Part shown: piece by piece, positions 8,183-14,258 of the stretch | Position numbering within the stretch: position 1 is the stretch's first letter | Layout: the number at the start of each line of letters is the position of its first letter | NCBI GenBank assembly: GCA_036744005.1 | Contig: DAINOJ010000026.1 | Span: 1 to 20,850, forward strand | Source of the DNA: CALCNS01 sp937897315 | GTDB taxonomy: Bacteria > Bacillota > JAAYKD01 | Direction: 5' to 3' | Length of the DNA: 20,850 nucleotides | Translations under genes and position numbers: made by a program | The notes under the pieces: model-generated | The model's database searches: none | Seen by the model: the letters and a program-made list of their open reading frames with translations, nothing else | What the model was told of the DNA's origin: nothing

Positions 8183-8238
8183 CTACAATGTTTCATCGAT
8201 CCAAGCGCATTTGACCATGTTTATACGACCATCTGCCA
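8183..8238 (-). pseudogene. 3' stump of an alkyltransferase-like (ATL) gene
   Basis: The 56 bp match the last 56 bp of the intact ATL gene (11641-11696) with only three mismatches. They encode ADGRINMVKCAWIDETL and the same TAG stop; the intact copy reads ADGRVNMVICAWIDETL. Nothing upstream on the minus strand belongs to that gene: 9 bp away is the stop codon of the aspartic-protease-like lipoprotein gene. This is a recent partial duplication or a deletion remnant. Confidence 0.85.
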
Positions 8239-8247
8239 CAATAGTTT

Positions 8248-9207
8248 TTAATGCACCTTTACTAGACCGAACCGTTGCTCAATTCCGTCTAGAATTACAA
8301 TATAGTCCTCAAAGAATGGGGCGTTCCCCATGAGCCCATCAAGTCCTGAACCCTTGTAAGGATCAGGGGTCTTTTCGCTATAATAAATCATCGGTTTGCC
8401 CAATTCAAAGTCAGAAATGATCATTTCCTCTTTTGATGGTGCCCCAATCACTGTAATGTAGTTACCCCAAGCTGGAGCTTCTATAAAAATGTTATCAGTT
8501 TCTTTTCCCTCTCTGCCAGTGAACTGTTGCCATAAATCCTGATTAACATGTAGCGGAAAGATGCTTGAACCTGTGTCATAAGCTATTTTCAGAGGAGTCT
8601 CACCTACCATAGTCTTTACAACGAAAAGATGCCGAACCATTTCCGATTTGCTGAAAGTTACTTTCTCTACTATTTCAGCAGGCAATTGAGAAGCGGAATT
8701 AACAATCGCTAATCTGTTGTTGGGGAAATCCAATACTAAGATTCTATCCTTAAAAAAATCCATGCCCAAGGTACCAATACGAACGCCCGCATCCTCGGCC
8801 GTCACAGTTTGCCCGTAATTTTTCATTGTGGCAAAGATTGCATTCTTAGTATCATAACCCGCAATATTGCCGTTAAAACTTACAAGATCGTAGGTATCAT
8901 TTTCTACAATCGTTTTGACCGCGATTCCGAGGCTGTCGATTGTAGTTTCATAAAACACTGACTGAGTACCTGTGTCAAGTTGCAACCAAAATTCTTGATC
9001 TGATTGTTCTAACTGGATAGGCACGAAGATTGCAGCCTTATCATAATAGGTTTCCCCTAACACATAATCTCTCCATTCAAATGGCTGCCAAGAGAAATCC
9101 TTGATCTCGATTTCATTCCAATTGGTTTGGGGAACAGATTTATTAGAACAACCTACCAACAACAGGGTCAAGCAAATAACGAACAAGGATGTGAATAATT
9201 TCTTCAT
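8248..9207 (-). CDS. lipoprotein with two aspartic-protease-like lobes
   Basis: The 319-residue product begins with a lipoprotein signal whose lipobox LLVGC ends at Cys20, so it should be anchored on the outer face of the membrane. It holds two D-T-G motifs: FWLQLDTGTQ (Asp78) and LKIAYDTGSS (Asp211). Each is followed by a similar closing block, LGMDFFKDRILVLDFPNNR (147-165) and MGNAPFFEDYIVILDG (293-308). This looks like an internally duplicated, pepsin-like bilobal arrangement within one chain; most bacterial DTG proteins are single-lobed. Peptidase activity is inferred, not shown. The ATG at 9207 has AGGGGG 6-7 nt upstream, and TATAAT (9236-9231) may be its -10. Its start lies beside the 5' stump of a YCII gene and its end beside the ATL stump. 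It is probably co-transcribed with the GNAT gene. Confidence 0.75.
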   Translation of the reverse strand: MKKLFTSLFVICLTLLLVGCSNKSVPQTNWNEIEIKDFSWQPFEWRDYVLGETYYDKAAIFVPIQLEQSDQEFWLQLDTGTQSVFYETTIDSLGIAVKTIVENDTYDLVSFNGNIAGYDTKNAIFATMKNYGQTVTAEDAGVRIGTLGMDFFKDRILVLDFPNNRLAIVNSASQLPAEIVEKVTFSKSEMVRHLFVVKTMVGETPLKIAYDTGSSIFPLHVNQDLWQQFTGREGKETDNIFIEAPAWGNYITVIGAPSKEEMIISDFELGKPMIYYSEKTPDPYKGSGLDGLMGNAPFFEDYIVILDGIEQRFGLVKVH

Positions 9208-9227
9208 ACTAACCCCCTATAATAGCC

Positions 9228-9323
9228 TTGATTATATCGATCCATGTGGACTCTTAAACGAAACATAAGTAAATTTAAGTCTTTCGAATTACTTGAAGTT
9301 TTACATTCATCATAAATAACATG
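9228..9323 (-). pseudogene. decayed 5' third of a YCII/DGPF-family gene
   Basis: The stretch aligns without gaps, apart from one deleted base after codon 8, to the first 32 codons of the intact YCII gene (start 19354). The first 16 nt are identical. With the frame restored it reads MLFMMNVK-ASSNSKDLNL... to ...HMDRYNQ, against MLFMMIVKASRNSEGLNL... to ...LMDQYNQ. Even the GAGGGT SD is kept. The deletion causes a stop after 15 codons, and the remaining two thirds of the gene are missing; the lipoprotein gene begins 21 bp later. Confidence 0.85.
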
Positions 9324-9412
9324 TCTGTACCCTCACAAAATGCTTAGTAAGACGATTAGGATAGCCCAAAACAAAGCCCTAGGTGCAATGTCGAACCTCT
9401 TTGTGTCACCTT

Positions 9413-10057
9413 CTAAAAATTGATCTGATAAATCTTTGAACCTTTATTTTGCTCGTCAAGTTGAATCAAAAAGTCTCCATATCGCAAATTCTCTTGACCC
9501 TCTTTTCTATACCAAACGAAATATGTGGTAAAAATAAACCCTTCAGCATATCTGGCATTATAGAAATTTACTCCTAAAACCTCTAGCTCTCCCTCAACTA
9601 TGAGCTTACCATTACGAATTCCCGTATGAATCAACTCCATGGTGCTTCTTTTGTATCGATTCAACCCCAGCACGACTTTCTGGTTTAATTTAACCTCTAG
9701 TTTGCTACCCTGAAAATCAGACAGCGATCTATCGGCTGACAAAGCATTTGTTTGTTCTTCAAATTCAAGAAGACGATTGTCTTTGAGAACTTGAAACAAT
9801 ACAGCACCCACATCATAACAACTAACTCTTACAGGGTAAAAATAATCAGTAACTAAGACGCGCGTTTTAAGCTGTTCTATGCTTTTTGTATACAATTCTG
9901 GGGAAAGTTGCTTTAGTGCATTGAGCTCGACATACTGTGCAGCACCTTCGACCTCTTCTACCGACGCTTCGTAGCCGTACTCATAAGGGAATTTGTCTCG
10001 CCTATATGCTCTATAATCCAGGAAACTTGTATATGCATCTAGATTAAACTCTTCCAT
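9413..10057 (-). CDS. C-terminal part of a split HExxH metallopeptidase-like protein
   Basis: The 214-residue ORF has no SD before its ATG. That ATG overlaps the TAA of the preceding ORF (TAATG). Residues 33-45, VEEVEGAAQYVEL, look like the EGxAxYxE helix that supplies the third zinc ligand in gluzincin peptidases, while the HExxH helix is in the upstream ORF. The rest (DVGAVLFQVLKDNRLL, then a beta-rich tail) is unrecognised. The same reading frame stays open about 50 nt into the upstream ORF. The best reading is therefore one gene broken by a frameshift, but translational coupling of two subunits is possible. Confidence 0.6.
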   Translation of the reverse strand: MEEFNLDAYTSFLDYRAYRRDKFPYEYGYEASVEEVEGAAQYVELNALKQLSPELYTKSIEQLKTRVLVTDYFYPVRVSCYDVGAVLFQVLKDNRLLEFEEQTNALSADRSLSDFQGSKLEVKLNQKVVLGLNRYKRSTMELIHTGIRNGKLIVEGELEVLGVNFYNARYAEGFIFTTYFVWYRKEGQENLRYGDFLIQLDEQNKGSKIYQINF

Positions 10058-10446
10058 TAATCTAAAAGAATCTTGTTCTCTTCGTATTTTAGACTTAAAT
10101 TCACTTCTTCGTAGCGATATCTACAAAGAGCATCGTACTCATTCGGAAACTTTGACTCTCCCCTTGTATTTTGAAACGCATGAAACATTTCGTGGATAAT
10201 CTTTGAAGCCAGAATAGTCGGATTCATGGGTTCCATTACATGCCATATTGCGATAAACTCACCTTCATGAACTAATGATGTGTTTGCTACAAACGTTGGG
10301 GGCTTAAATATAAACCTACCATTAAAAAAGCATTTTTCTGCATCATAAAGTGCAAATTTGAAAGGTGCAAATCCCTGCCATAATTCTTCAAAACGTATTT
10401 GGTCAATATTGCTCTTCACTTCGAAATATAAGCTTTCTAAGTTCAA
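10057..10446 (-). CDS. N-terminal part of a split metallopeptidase-like protein (HExxH)
   Basis: The 129-residue ORF starts at TTG (10446) with AGGA 8 nt upstream. It contains SKIIHEMFHAFQ (HExxH at residues 85-89), the zinc-binding catalytic helix of many metallopeptidases. It has no signal peptide and ends in a helical stretch at a TAA that overlaps the next ATG. A matching downstream Glu helix lies in the following ORF, about 77 residues away if joined. That spacing is compatible with one domain cut by a frameshift. The substrate is unknown. Confidence 0.65.
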   Translation of the reverse strand: MNLESLYFEVKSNIDQIRFEELWQGFAPFKFALYDAEKCFFNGRFIFKPPTFVANTSLVHEGEFIAIWHVMEPMNPTILASKIIHEMFHAFQNTRGESKFPNEYDALCRYRYEEVNLSLKYEENKILLD

Positions 10447-10775
10447 ATTGATCTTCCTCTCTTTTGTCTCTTTCTATTTCTTCAGCATTTTGCAGATGGA
10501 GTACTTTTTCCACCTACTCTATTAAAAGTTCTGTTACTGACACTTCGCTATCAATCGTTTAAATTCCTATTATATTAAGATAAATATTTTTACCTTGGGC
10601 ATAGCGTCCAATGTTGATTTTAAGAAAACTTGGAGTTATTATCTTGTTCATTGCGCCTATTGTTTTGATTTTCTTTTTTTGGATCGTTCCTATATCATAG
10701 TTACGAACTGCAGAACATTTTAGACTAAAGTCCAGTCTTGTAGACTTATGTGCTGAAATATTCACTTGTTTCATG
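10447..10775. other. 329-bp region without a supported gene
   Basis: The region holds one minus-strand ORF of 71 codons (10559-10774). Its ATG lies at the edge of terminator copy 2 and has no SD, and the product (rich in Lys and Ile) is not recognised, so I do not call it. A 35-codon open frame with coding-like composition, starting at a GTG, overlaps the start of the HExxH ORF in another frame. It might be a decayed N terminus. No clear promoter is seen. Confidence 0.4.
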
Positions 10776-10777
10776 CC

Positions 10778-10819
10778 ATAAAAAAGATAGCCGGCTTACA
10801 TGACCTGCTATCTTTTTTC
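10778..10819. terminator. bidirectional terminator, repeat copy 2
   Basis: AAAAAAGATAGC pairs with GCTATCTTTTTT around GGCTTACATGACCT, with T-runs on both strands. It lies 7 bp past the stop of the DUF5714 gene and should end the HExxH-ATL-DUF5714 operon. It differs from copy 1 (7648-7685) at only a few positions, and the similarity continues for some 12 bp into the left flank (CATGCCAT against CTTGCCAT). Confidence 0.85.
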
Positions 10820-10825
10820 GTTGTT

Positions 10826-11611
10826 CTATTTTTCTATGTAGGGACATTTGTTTTGTCTACATCCATGAGGATGGCGAGGGATGTATTCACAGGAACTTGG
10901 CGCAGAAGCTTCAAGAGATATGTCAAAGTATTCTCTTGCTGCAGTTACCGCTTCAGCCAAACCTACCCGAACAAAAGCCTTACAACAACAAGGTCCTGTT
11001 ACATCAGCGATGGCATTCACAACCTTTCCTACAACCCTCATCGTTTTTGCTGTTTCCTCATCTTTGGGGCAAGCTGCTCTTAGAATCACACTGAATGATG
11101 CCCCAATGGCCGGTACGACTCCACATATACCGGTTAATCCACAATAACCCCCCAAAGCTTGTTTTTTCGTTCTCTGTAAGGCTTCGGAGATATGTTGATT
11201 CGTAATTTGAAGAGTGCCCTGGTTTTTCAATGAAGCGAGTAGTGCTCCGGCAGCGATCCAAGCATTTTCGCAACCCAACATAGGCACTTGGTCATACTTC
11301 ATAAGTCGTTCGGCAATGGCAAAAGGACTTGTCTCTGATGCTGTTTCGATTTCTCTAACCAGAAACTCAAATAAACCTTTACCATGACAATCATCGCAAA
11401 TATAATGCCCTTGCGAACAGCAAATGTTACCCAGTTCAACTTTATGGCAGATCTGGCAAGTCATTTCTCTACCCATGCTAAAGTAGTCCAATGTTTGCCC
11501 GCAGATTTGACAATGCTCCGTATTTGCCTCATTTGGCTGCAACCCTGCAGCTGCCACCTGTGCTCAACAACTTGCATACTGCTTTAAGTTTTTTCCCCTA
11601 TAATCTTCCAC
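10826..11611 (-). CDS. DUF5714 zinc-ribbon protein, candidate selenoprotein with in-frame UGA
   Basis: The downstream part (from GTG at 11557) is a 243-residue DUF5714-type protein. It has zinc-binding pairs CQIC, CQIC and CC...H..C..CH (residues 34-76 of the long form), then the conserved YCGLTGICG (156-164), TGPCCCKA (205-212) and a Cys-rich tail. No SD precedes 11557. In the same frame, a GTG at 11611 has a perfect AAGGAG with a 7-nt spacer and reads MEDYRGKNLKQYASC, then TGA, then AQVAAAGLQPNEANTEHC. The UGA (11564-11566) follows a Cys codon, and a SECIS-like hairpin lies 12 nt after it. Sec at residue 16 would give a 261-residue protein with a Cys-Sec pair. A nonsense mutation with weak internal initiation is the alternative. 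It is the third gene of an operon, 29 nt after ATL. The biochemical function is unknown; it is probably a metal/thiol protein. Confidence 0.7.
11536..11551 (-). promoter_or_regulatory. candidate bacterial SECIS hairpin
   Basis: On the minus strand GCTGCA (11551-11546) pairs perfectly with TGCAGC (11541-11536) around the loop GGGU. Two further pairs can form below a small bulge. The loop starts 18 nt after the UGA at 11566-11564 and has G in its first two positions. This fits the usual description of bacterial SECIS elements (a small G-containing apical loop some 16-37 nt downstream of UGA). It is inferred by eye, not folded computationally. Confidence 0.45.
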
Positions 11612-11640
11612 TGTTAGTCTCCTTATACTTTTTTCGTCGC

Positions 11641-11943
11641 CTACAATGTTTCATCGATCCAAGCGCAGATGACCATGTTTACACGACCATCTGCCATGAA
11701 CACGACTCCTTCTGCTTCCAGCAAGTTGTGCTGTATATCGGCACTCAATCTACTGGCGATGGTTCCATCCTTCATGACCACCCTGTGCCAGGGTAGCCCC
11801 TCCGGGCAACAGTGCATGGCTCTACCAACCTCTCGAGAACCATGAGGTTTTCCCAACATACGTGCAATTTGACCATAGGAGGCAACTCTACCAAAAGGAA
11901 TATGCTCCACGATGCTATATACTTGGTTATAAAACTCGTTCAT
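11641..11943 (-). CDS. alkyltransferase-like (ATL) DNA-damage-binding protein
   Basis: The 100-residue homologue of the C-terminal domain of O6-alkylguanine-DNA alkyltransferase has IPFGRVASYGQIARMLG, the helix-turn-helix/minor-groove part, and SREVGRAMHCCPEG. The catalytic motif PCHRV is replaced by PWHRVV (Trp52 instead of Cys). This is the hallmark of ATL proteins, which bind alkylated guanine without repairing it and hand it to nucleotide-excision repair. The ATG at 11943 has GGGGTGA upstream; an earlier ATG at 11964 has no SD. It is the middle gene of an operon (45 nt after the HExxH gene, 29 nt before DUF5714). Its last 56 bp are duplicated at 8183-8238. Confidence 0.9.
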   Translation of the reverse strand: MNEFYNQVYSIVEHIPFGRVASYGQIARMLGKPHGSREVGRAMHCCPEGLPWHRVVMKDGTIASRLSADIQHNLLEAEGVVFMADGRVNMVICAWIDETL

Positions 11944-11988
11944 GTTACACTCACCCCATCTCATTAAAACTGTTGGTTCATCAACTTC

Positions 11989-12441
11989 TTACTCTAAGGG
12001 TTTTAACCCATCGAATAATTCGTTATAACTTTTCATCCCTGCGCATCTTCCGTATGAAAACTGCTTGTTCTCACCAAAGGCCAGTAAAAAGCATTTGGTT
12101 AGTTCTTCTACCGTCACTTCTAAATTTGTAAAAAACTGAGTATAAGCAAATTCATACCCTTTCGATTTTTCTTCAAAACTGCTCGTGATAAGGGATTCAC
12201 ATACTTGGTCTAAAGGGTACAGCTTAATATGAAGAAGCTCGTGCACGATCACTTCTTCGAGGTTCTCTTGTTTGGGATTGATGGTGTTCAGTAAAAGAAT
12301 GGCTTTACGATCATCTGGATCCAGCTTAATATCCCCTGTTTTGCGCCAGTTTGGGTCTGTTACTGTTTCTAATTTTATATCCCATATTGGAGTGATTCGA
12401 AGTATTGTACACCATTTCTCAAAAGTTTTTTGAATATCCAT
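11989..12441 (-). CDS. small HExxH metallopeptidase-like protein
   Basis: The 150-residue cytosolic protein has LEEVIVHELLHIKL (HELLH at 67-71), a single zinc-peptidase motif. It is preceded by a short beta-rich N-terminal domain (WDIKLETVTDPNW...GDIKLDPDDRKAILLLNT). That layout resembles SprT-like or ImmA-like small metalloproteins; I cannot assign a family. A C-terminal helix (NLEVTVEELTKCFLLAF) may give the third ligand. The ATG at 12441 has AAAGGG 7 nt upstream; the longer frame to 12471 has no SD. It is the first gene of the operon with ATL and DUF5714. Confidence 0.65.
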   Translation of the reverse strand: MDIQKTFEKWCTILRITPIWDIKLETVTDPNWRKTGDIKLDPDDRKAILLLNTINPKQENLEEVIVHELLHIKLYPLDQVCESLITSSFEEKSKGYEFAYTQFFTNLEVTVEELTKCFLLAFGENKQFSYGRCAGMKSYNELFDGLKPLE

Positions 12442-12628
12442 GTTGGTTCCCTTTCGTGTCTCTAGGTTCATATAGTACCTTGTTCATTTTTTACTGCGCC
12501 AAATCTCAACAGAGTGATTTACTCCACCGGGTTCATTAAAAGCACAGTCTTAGTTCAACTTTCTCTAGTAGCACTCCTTTAAGGTACGTAATGGAAGAAT
12601 AACTTTAAGCAACCTCATGACGAACGCA

Positions 12629-12656
12629 TTGCGAATTTTACGAAAAAAGTTCGCAA
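12629..12656. promoter_or_regulatory. inverted repeat upstream of the ars promoter
   Basis: TTGCGAA (12629-12635) and TTCGCAA (12650-12656) form a 7-bp perfect inverted repeat ending 6 bp before the -35 box. It may be a regulatory site or simply a weak hairpin from upstream transcription. Confidence 0.3.
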
Positions 12657-12662
12657 CTCATA

Positions 12663-12691
12663 TTGACAAAACTTGATTTGACATTTATGAT
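12663..12691 (+). promoter_or_regulatory. ars operon promoter
   Basis: The consensus TTGACA (12663-12668) and TATGAT (12686-12691) are separated by 17 bp. It is the obvious sigma-A promoter for the arsR-led operon; the -10 overlaps the putative operator. Confidence 0.85.
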
Positions 12692-12718
12692 GATATCATA
12701 TCAAATAATGTTGATGTG
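12690..12718. promoter_or_regulatory. putative ArsR operator
   Basis: The palindrome ATGATATCAT (12690-12699) is followed by ATCAA (12700-12704) and TTGAT (12711-12715) in inverted orientation. The ATCAA-n6-TTGAT dyad resembles known ArsR/SmtB operators. Its position on and just after the -10 box fits repression by blocking RNA polymerase. Confidence 0.65.
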
Positions 12719-12731
12719 AGGTGATACATGA

Positions 12732-13043
12732 ATGACGGATTATTCTGAACAAGCGAAGATCTTTAAGGCTCTGTGCGATGAAAAGCGCTTACGCATACTC
12801 GAACTGCTTCGAGGTGGTGAAAAATGTGCTTGTGAATTATTGGAACAATTGGATTTTGGCCAGTCTGGTCTTTCCTACCACATGAAGATTTTGGTGGAAT
12901 CGGGTATTGTAGATAGTCGTCAAGAAGGTAAATGGACCCATTACAGAATAGGAGAAGAAGGAAGTGCTTATGCTGGTTTGCTTCTAAAGAACCTAACCAC
13001 ACCGAACGAGAAACCGGATGTAAGGAATCCATGTAAGTGTTAA
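12732..13043 (+). CDS. arsR: ArsR-family metalloregulator
   Basis: The 103-residue winged-helix repressor has QAKIFKALCDEKRLRILELL, the metal-site helix EKCACELLEQL with Cys32-x-Cys34 (arsenite-sensing position) and the recognition helix QSGLSYHMKILVESGIV. An additional CKC ends the protein (Cys101, Cys103) and might act as a third thiol contact. GAGGTGA lies about 10 nt before the ATG. It is the first gene of the arsenic operon and presumably represses its own promoter through the overlapping dyads, releasing it on As(III) or Sb(III) binding. Confidence 0.93.
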   Translation: MTDYSEQAKIFKALCDEKRLRILELLRGGEKCACELLEQLDFGQSGLSYHMKILVESGIVDSRQEGKWTHYRIGEEGSAYAGLLLKNLTTPNEKPDVRNPCKC

Positions 13044-13100
13044 AGTCCAGTGTTGAGGTAAGTATGTATGCGAATGCATAAATGATTGGAGGATGAAATC

Positions 13101-13862
13101 ATGGCAAGAATATGGTACCCTGTTATTGATTATATAGCATGCACGGATTGTGGTGATTGTATTAAAAGATGCCCCCAGGGAGTATATGATTCCAATAAAT
13201 TCCCTTCACCTGTGGTAAAAAATCCTAACGAATGCATCGACCACTGCCGAGAATGCAGTATGCATTGTCCTGTTGGAGCGATTTCTTACGTAGGTGATCA
13301 TGCAGATTTGGCTCCAACCAATGGGAATGAAATGGAAGAAGAAGCTTGTTGTTCCAACGGAAGCGAATCAACGAATAAGAAAGTTGTTGTGAATTATCTC
13401 TATTTGGATCTTCAAACCTGTGACCGGTGCATAGGTACAGACAGTATTCTAGACGAAGTCATGCTAACACTCAACCCTGCCTTAGAAATTGCCGGATACG
13501 AGGTGGAATACAAGAAAATCCAGATGGATACAGCCGAATTGGCACAGCAGTATCGATTCCTCTCTTCTCCAACCATTAGCGTAAACGGACGGGATATTTT
13601 CCAAGCTATTTCAGAAAACAACTGCGGTTGTTGCAGCGAAATCAGCGGAACCAATGTGGACTGTCGGGTGTTTGAGAGCAATGGAGAAACGTTTGAAGTA
13701 CCTACAAAGGAAATGCTAGCCGACTCCATCTTTAAGGCGATTTTTAGGCAACCAACTCTTGGTGGTTCTTGTGAAGATTATGAGCTACCTGAGAACTTAA
13801 GGACTTTCTATGAAGGAAAACTGAGTAAATCGGGATGCTCCTGTGGGTGTGAGCATTGCTAA
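13101..13862 (+). CDS. 2x[4Fe-4S] ferredoxin fused to DUF2703, arsenic-operon protein
   Basis: This is a 253-residue fusion. Residues 1-66 carry two ferredoxin cluster motifs: CTDCGDCIKRCP (Cys14, 17, 20, 24) and CIDHCRECSMHCP (Cys45, 49, 52, 56). A linker with a CC pair follows (83-84). Residues 96-215 match DUF2703: YLDLQTCDRCIGTD, FLSSPTISVNGRDI, CGCC (175-178) and VDCR. The tail ends in CSCGCEHC. DUF2703 is a thioredoxin-fold-like domain seen in arsenic clusters. The fusion suggests electron delivery to, or chaperoning of, arsenic by thiols (inference). The ATG at 13101 has GGAGG with an 8-nt spacer. It lies between arsR and the thioredoxin-like gene on the same transcript. No arsC-type reductase is present, so it could supply that function. 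Confidence 0.85.
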   Translation: MARIWYPVIDYIACTDCGDCIKRCPQGVYDSNKFPSPVVKNPNECIDHCRECSMHCPVGAISYVGDHADLAPTNGNEMEEEACCSNGSESTNKKVVVNYLYLDLQTCDRCIGTDSILDEVMLTLNPALEIAGYEVEYKKIQMDTAELAQQYRFLSSPTISVNGRDIFQAISENNCGCCSEISGTNVDCRVFESNGETFEVPTKEMLADSIFKAIFRQPTLGGSCEDYELPENLRTFYEGKLSKSGCSCGCEHC

Positions 13863-13896
13863 GCAAAGAAATGAATTTATTAAGGAGAGTGTAGAA

Positions 13897-14241
13897 ATGT
13901 CACTATTTGGAAAGAGAAAAGAAGTAAAGAAATGCTGTTCCTGTGGAGGAAACTGTGATACAGAAAGCATGGCAAAGGCAGAGAGTATGAAGTGTGAAGG
14001 GGCCAGTGTGAAGGTGCTTGGAAGTGGTTGTGCAAAATGCAAGCAACTTGAGACGGCGACAAAAACCGCATTGGAGCAACTCGGAATGGATTCAACCATA
14101 GACCATATCACCGACTTAGCTCAAATTACTTCTTATGGAGTCATGACTACACCAGCACTCGTGGTTGACGGGAAAGTGGTTTCTTTTGGTAAAGTTCTAA
14201 AAACCGAAGATGTCGTGAAGATTTTACAAAGAGTTAGATAG
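13897..14241 (+). CDS. thioredoxin-fold small protein of arsenic operon (redox-active disulfide type)
   Basis: The 114-residue protein resembles the small thioredoxin-like MTH895/TM0996 group. The fold starts at VKVLGSGCAKCKQLE with a CxxC at Cys45/Cys48, then the cis-Pro loop MTTPALVVDGKVVSFG. An extra N-terminal extension KKCCSCGGNC (plus Cys33) is rich in thiols and may bind arsenite or metals. The ATG at 13897 has AAGGAG with a 9-nt spacer. It lies between the ferredoxin-DUF2703 gene and the ACR3 gene. The probable role is thiol-disulfide or arsenite transfer to the exporter or to a reductase (inference). Confidence 0.85.
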   Translation: MSLFGKRKEVKKCCSCGGNCDTESMAKAESMKCEGASVKVLGSGCAKCKQLETATKTALEQLGMDSTIDHITDLAQITSYGVMTTPALVVDGKVVSFGKVLKTEDVVKILQRVR

Positions 14242-14258
14242 AATTTGGAGACTTAAAG

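Noticed and set aside
10447..10560. Transposase-like remnant on the plus strand (PPTLLKVLLL)
   Set aside because: Only about ten residues look suggestive of an IS transposase N terminus, with no second motif and no inverted repeats.
10559..10774. 71-codon minus-strand ORF
   Set aside because: Its ATG is at the edge of a terminator repeat, it has no SD, and the product matches nothing I recognise. At most it is a decayed remnant.
7648..10819. Integron attC sites as explanation of the repeated hairpins
   Set aside because: No GTTRRRY/RYYYAAC core sites were found at the hairpin bases, the genes have their own SDs and mixed orientations, and no integrase is present.
10826..11273. Plus-strand ORFs overlapping the DUF5714 gene
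   Set aside because: They are antisense shadows of a Cys-rich gene with conserved motifs; none has an SD or a recognisable product.
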